NCBI GenBank assembly: GCA_036927565.1
Contig: JAYESD010000001.1
Location: forward strand, 5,146,001-5,210,000
Direction: 5' to 3'
DNA from: Tuctoria greenei
Taxonomy: Eukaryota > Streptophyta > Magnoliopsida > Poales > Poaceae
DNA: 64,000 nt
The stretch's first letter is position 1; each line of letters begins with the position of its first letter. The notes under the pieces are model-generated. The model had not been told where the DNA came from, searched no databases, and saw nothing but the letters and a program-made list of their open reading frames with translations. The position numbers were made by a program, and so were the translations under genes. Positions 61,321 to 64,000 of the stretch are shown one piece after another.

Positions 61321-62737
61321 ATTTGTGACACCCGGTTCCGAATATGAACCAGGCGTAATGCATATGTGTGCTCAGGAAGTTCATCACACATATACGGTTG
61401 CATCACAAACGATATACAGAATTTAACCACGTCTTAACTATTAAATAAGTACTTTATTACAATAATCCAATAGTTCACGAATGATAAAACTCTAAATAAT
61501 GCAGCGGAAATTAAACTAAGCAGCACGACTCCAATCCACATGCAATTGACGGCGGTACGCAACCTAGTACTCCACGTGATCCTCAGGGTACTCCCAATTG
61601 TCTCCAGTAGCTGTTGGGGGGGGATTGCAAGGGTGAGTACATGTCGTACTCAGCAAGTGTGAAAAGTATGACATGTGGCTAATTCAAATGACGAATGTAA
61701 TAATGGTTAAGTGATGAATAGTACAGTAAAACATTTGAAAAGCATTATACTATGTCTATGTGAAACAATCTCATCATAACCATCATATTAACAAAATATA
61801 AACCATATCCAAATATTGCCAACATCATCATTATCCATGTTCAATTACCATAACTCAAATTCATATCCGTGACCATAATCCATAAACCATAACCATTACC
61901 AACCCATAAACCAACCATAACCATTACCAGACCATAACCATCCCAAATCCCAATTCCAACTCTAATCATGTAGGTCATCCATGCGCTCATAACCGGGAGC
62001 ACGGCTATCATGATAGTTTTAAACACTCTGCAGAGGTTGTACCACTTTACCCACATGTTTGTGATTTCATCACCTTTCGATGACTAAGAAACCTCTATTA
62101 TGCCATCTCACACTTCCGTAGGTGTGTGGCCAAGAGATCACAAAATAGCCTTTCAAAAGGGACTACTAGTATGTACGGGCCCACTAAGGTTTCACCGGCA
62201 GGCTTGAATCTCCATTCTCCCACCCACGGGCCCCCTCGTGTGCCATGCGGATCCCAGGGCAGTCCTCCTCGACTCTCATTCCCCGCGCCATCCAATGGTC
62301 CATACAATACTCGCAGCGCTCCTAATTATTCAGCTACGCCGCACCCATACTTGGCCTTGTGGTGGCACTGTAGTCCTGGCATATTCTCGCATGAACCGGT
62401 CCTTAGATCTAAGGCAAGCATACCACCATATCATCCAACCCATCCACAAAAACCATGCTTGCTTAGATCACCCATCATATTGACCAGTTCACATTAACCA
62501 GAATATCATTGGTGCATAATTAAATGTGTAGTGTTGTTTGCCATCCCAATTAATTAAGCGAAGCAAAAAGGTAAAAACCCTTCCCGACTCTCTACCATAA
62601 TTTCTAGGTGACAAGGGTGGTCAAACAAAACTAGTAAACTTCCTACCATAGGATTCCCATCAATTTGACACAAGCATGCAAGTTCGCAAACAAAACATTT
62701 AATAAAACATGATCAATATGCTTCAAGGACACTTGCC

Positions 62738-63028
62738 TTATTCTGGCGGATGGGGTTGCTCAAGCGCTTCAAAGTCTTGATTTTGGAAATCCTCGTATGC
62801 GGCCTCTTGAGCACGTTCCTCGTAGATGCGATGGCTTCGATGATTGCGGGATGGGGACAATGCGTAGACGAAGTAGATGCGTCCTCCGGCGGCACGACGA
62901 CGGCGGCGCGATGTCGACGATGATCTCCGGCGGACGGTGGCGCCCTCCTCTTTTTCTTCCTCTTCTTCCCCTTCCTTTTCTCCTTTTTCTTCCCTGGGCG
63001 CAGCCCTCTGGTTACGAGTTCTCACCAT
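62738..63028 (-). CDS. Small 96-residue Arg/Glu-rich frame in unit 2 (tentative)
   Basis: Starts MVRTRNQRAAPREEKG, with a Glu/Lys-rich run, an Arg-rich run, then a less biased C-terminal half. It is intact here and broken in unit 1. Strong composition bias means it may be chance; the N-terminus resembles in style the MARTK start of the larger protein, and both ATGs follow an AG. Confidence 0.35.
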   Translation of the reverse strand: MVRTRNQRAAPREEKGEKEGEEEEEKEEGATVRRRSSSTSRRRRRAAGGRIYFVYALSPSRNHRSHRIYEERAQEAAYEDFQNQDFEALEQPHPPE

Positions 63029-63338
63029 CTGTTGGCGAAAGAAGGGTGGGGACAGAAGGATTTAGAATTTGGAAAGAAACGTCCCGACTATATGCATCAA
63101 GGTATGTGACACTAAATAATCCTTTATTAATATAGACCTATATTATGAGGATGTGGACAAGTGCCGAAGCATCCCACAACTCTCTACTAAGCACACAAGC
63201 ACTCAAACAAGCACCAAATAAAATTGACAAAGATCCTAAAAGAAGTAACACAACTCAAGGTCACACAAGTATATCTACGTCGCTCTTATTTAACTAATGG
63301 GGGTGTGCCTATCCTTGAGTCGTGGCATAGGTCGAGGA

Positions 63339-64000
63339 CTACTCATCGTCAAGCGGGAACTCATCCGAGTCCTCGTCGTCGTCGTCGTCGTCGGGGTCCT
63401 CGGGGTCCTGTGGGTCCTGTGGTGGTGAGGCAGCAGGCGGCGGTGGTGCGGTATACGCCACACTGGAAGGCTCCTCGTTAGAGGACTCCTCAGAAGACGA
63501 CTCACGCTGGCCGTTGCGACGGTCTGGAGAGTCTGGGGTCCACGTCGGGGTGTCGAACGCGTAGTCGTCCGGGTCCTCGTCGGTGATCCGACGATACCTC
63601 CTGATTATTGCCTCGTGGCGCTGGGCGAGGTCACGTCCATCCTGAATCTCCTGATGCGCCCTCTGAAGTCGGGCACTGAGCTGGGCCACGTCGTCAACAG
63701 TCTGACGAGACTGTGGGAGGTCCAGGGGTCCCTCCACGTGCCTGGAGACGAAGCGCACAATACCACTGGGACGCTGCGGAACGAAGGCGTGCACCGTGTC
63801 CTCCAGACGGAAACGGCGGGTGTGGCTCCAAAAGGTGGCTGCTTCCCAGCTAGCATCCTGCTCCGCAGATCGGCGGGAGCTCCTCCAAGCAGGACTGCTG
63901 TGGGTCTTCACCAACTCATCACCATAGTAGATATAGATCTTGCAGCTCCACTCCTTCCTGCCGGGGCGCTGCACTCCAGTGGTGTGGTAAGAGAGCGAGA
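63339..64000 (-). CDS. Second copy of the uncharacterised acidic-tailed protein, N-terminus beyond the window
   Basis: Matches 60053-60904 over about 220 residues with at least one substitution (Arg for Cys in the RFRLEDTVH segment). The frame is open to the window edge, so the protein start is missing only because the window ends. Confidence 0.6.
   Translation of the reverse strand, partial: SLSYHTTGVQRPGRKEWSCKIYIYYGDELVKTHSSPAWRSSRRSAEQDASWEAATFWSHTRRFRLEDTVHAFVPQRPSGIVRFVSRHVEGPLDLPQSRQTVDDVAQLSARLQRAHQEIQDGRDLAQRHEAIIRRYRRITDEDPDDYAFDTPTWTPDSPDRRNGQRESSSEESSNEEPSSVAYTAPPPPAASPPQDPQDPEDPDDDDDDEDSDEFPLDDE

Larger units (their letters stand above)
58041..61323 (-). mobile_element. LTR-retrotransposon derivative, unit 1 of a tandem 3.28-kb repeat
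   Basis: Begins TGTGACACCCGG at 58041 directly after the interrupted copia pol, and the same start recurs at 61324 (period 3,283 bp). The junction at 61308-61323 has a PBS complementary to initiator tRNA-Met next to an LTR end CACA on the minus strand. The unit therefore holds an LTR plus a short internal region, oriented minus. It encodes an acidic-tailed 283-residue protein (60904-60053) and remnants of a small Arg-rich frame, but no RT or integrase, so it is non-autonomous (LARD-like). An AATAAA on the minus strand near 58170-58180 could mark the R end. The inner LTR border could not be placed. Confidence 0.65.
61324..64000 (-). mobile_element. LTR-retrotransposon derivative, unit 2 of the tandem repeat, cut by window end
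   Basis: Repeats 58041-60715 almost base for base over 2,677 bp. Visible differences are few (for example near 58072 versus 61355, and a 2-bp gain near 62865). Because the repeat runs through both the LTR and the internal gene, the arrangement is LTR-internal-LTR-internal rather than a simple pair of LTRs. Confidence 0.75.

Noticed and set aside
1..64000. tRNA or rRNA genes, CRISPR arrays, organelle-derived inserts
   Set aside because: None was recognised on either strand; the only tRNA-related signals are retrotransposon primer-binding sites.

Overview
This is a stretch of nuclear plant DNA, almost certainly from a grass (Poaceae). The evidence is GC-rich first exons beside AT-rich spacers, plant-specific gene families (a CYP704-type P450, an SBT1 subtilase, a plastid-type copper chaperone for SOD) and grass-style transposon nests (CACTA, Tourist-like MITEs, hAT, Mutator-like MITE, copia and Tat-lineage gypsy elements with LTRs ending TGTCG/CGACA). 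A panicoid species is plausible, but the sequence alone does not prove the genus.

The left 17 kb is the gene-bearing part. It starts with a CACTA transposon end (1-337), followed by a four-exon cytochrome P450 on the minus strand (997-2786) that appears intact. Next are two inverted copies of a 313-bp Tourist-like MITE (3575-3887 and 4096-4408) and a hAT-type element (4774-8612). The hAT is filled by three nested solo LTRs, each level marked by its own target-site duplication. An intronless SBT1.3-like subtilase follows (9755-12091, plus strand), convergent with a six-exon CCS gene on the minus strand (12371-16556). CCS intron 2 carries a Mutator-type MITE with a perfect 9-bp duplication.

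From 16893 to the end the window is a retrotransposon nest. A minus-strand Ty1/copia element supplies its 3' LTR at 16893-17364, its stop codon and polypurine tract in a 71-bp island at 30257-30327, and the end of its pol at 57242-58040. Two Tat-lineage Ty3/gypsy elements cut it: E1 (17365-30256, duplication GATGC) and E2 (30328-57236, duplication CATAC). A third, E3 (40468-53374, duplication GTTTT), sits inside the E2 reverse-transcriptase region. E1 and E3 are near-identical young sisters; E2 is older and decayed. A further LTR-type element, with a PBS matching initiator tRNA-Met, cuts the copia pol at 58041 and is present as a tandem repeat with a 3.28-kb period running off the window end.

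The gypsy elements encode gag-protease and RT-RNaseH-archaeal-type RNaseH-integrase on the minus strand, split by a single in-frame TAG that all three copies share. Between pol and the 3' LTR each carries a gene in the opposite direction, encoding a protein of about 1,120-1,130 residues. Its two exons are joined across a 76-bp intron in E1 and E3. E2 has the same splice sites although its reading frame is broken. The spliced antisense gene, the shared amber codon, the hairpin array and the internal polypurine-like motif are the most interesting signals here. No tRNA, rRNA, CRISPR or bacterial-type feature was seen.
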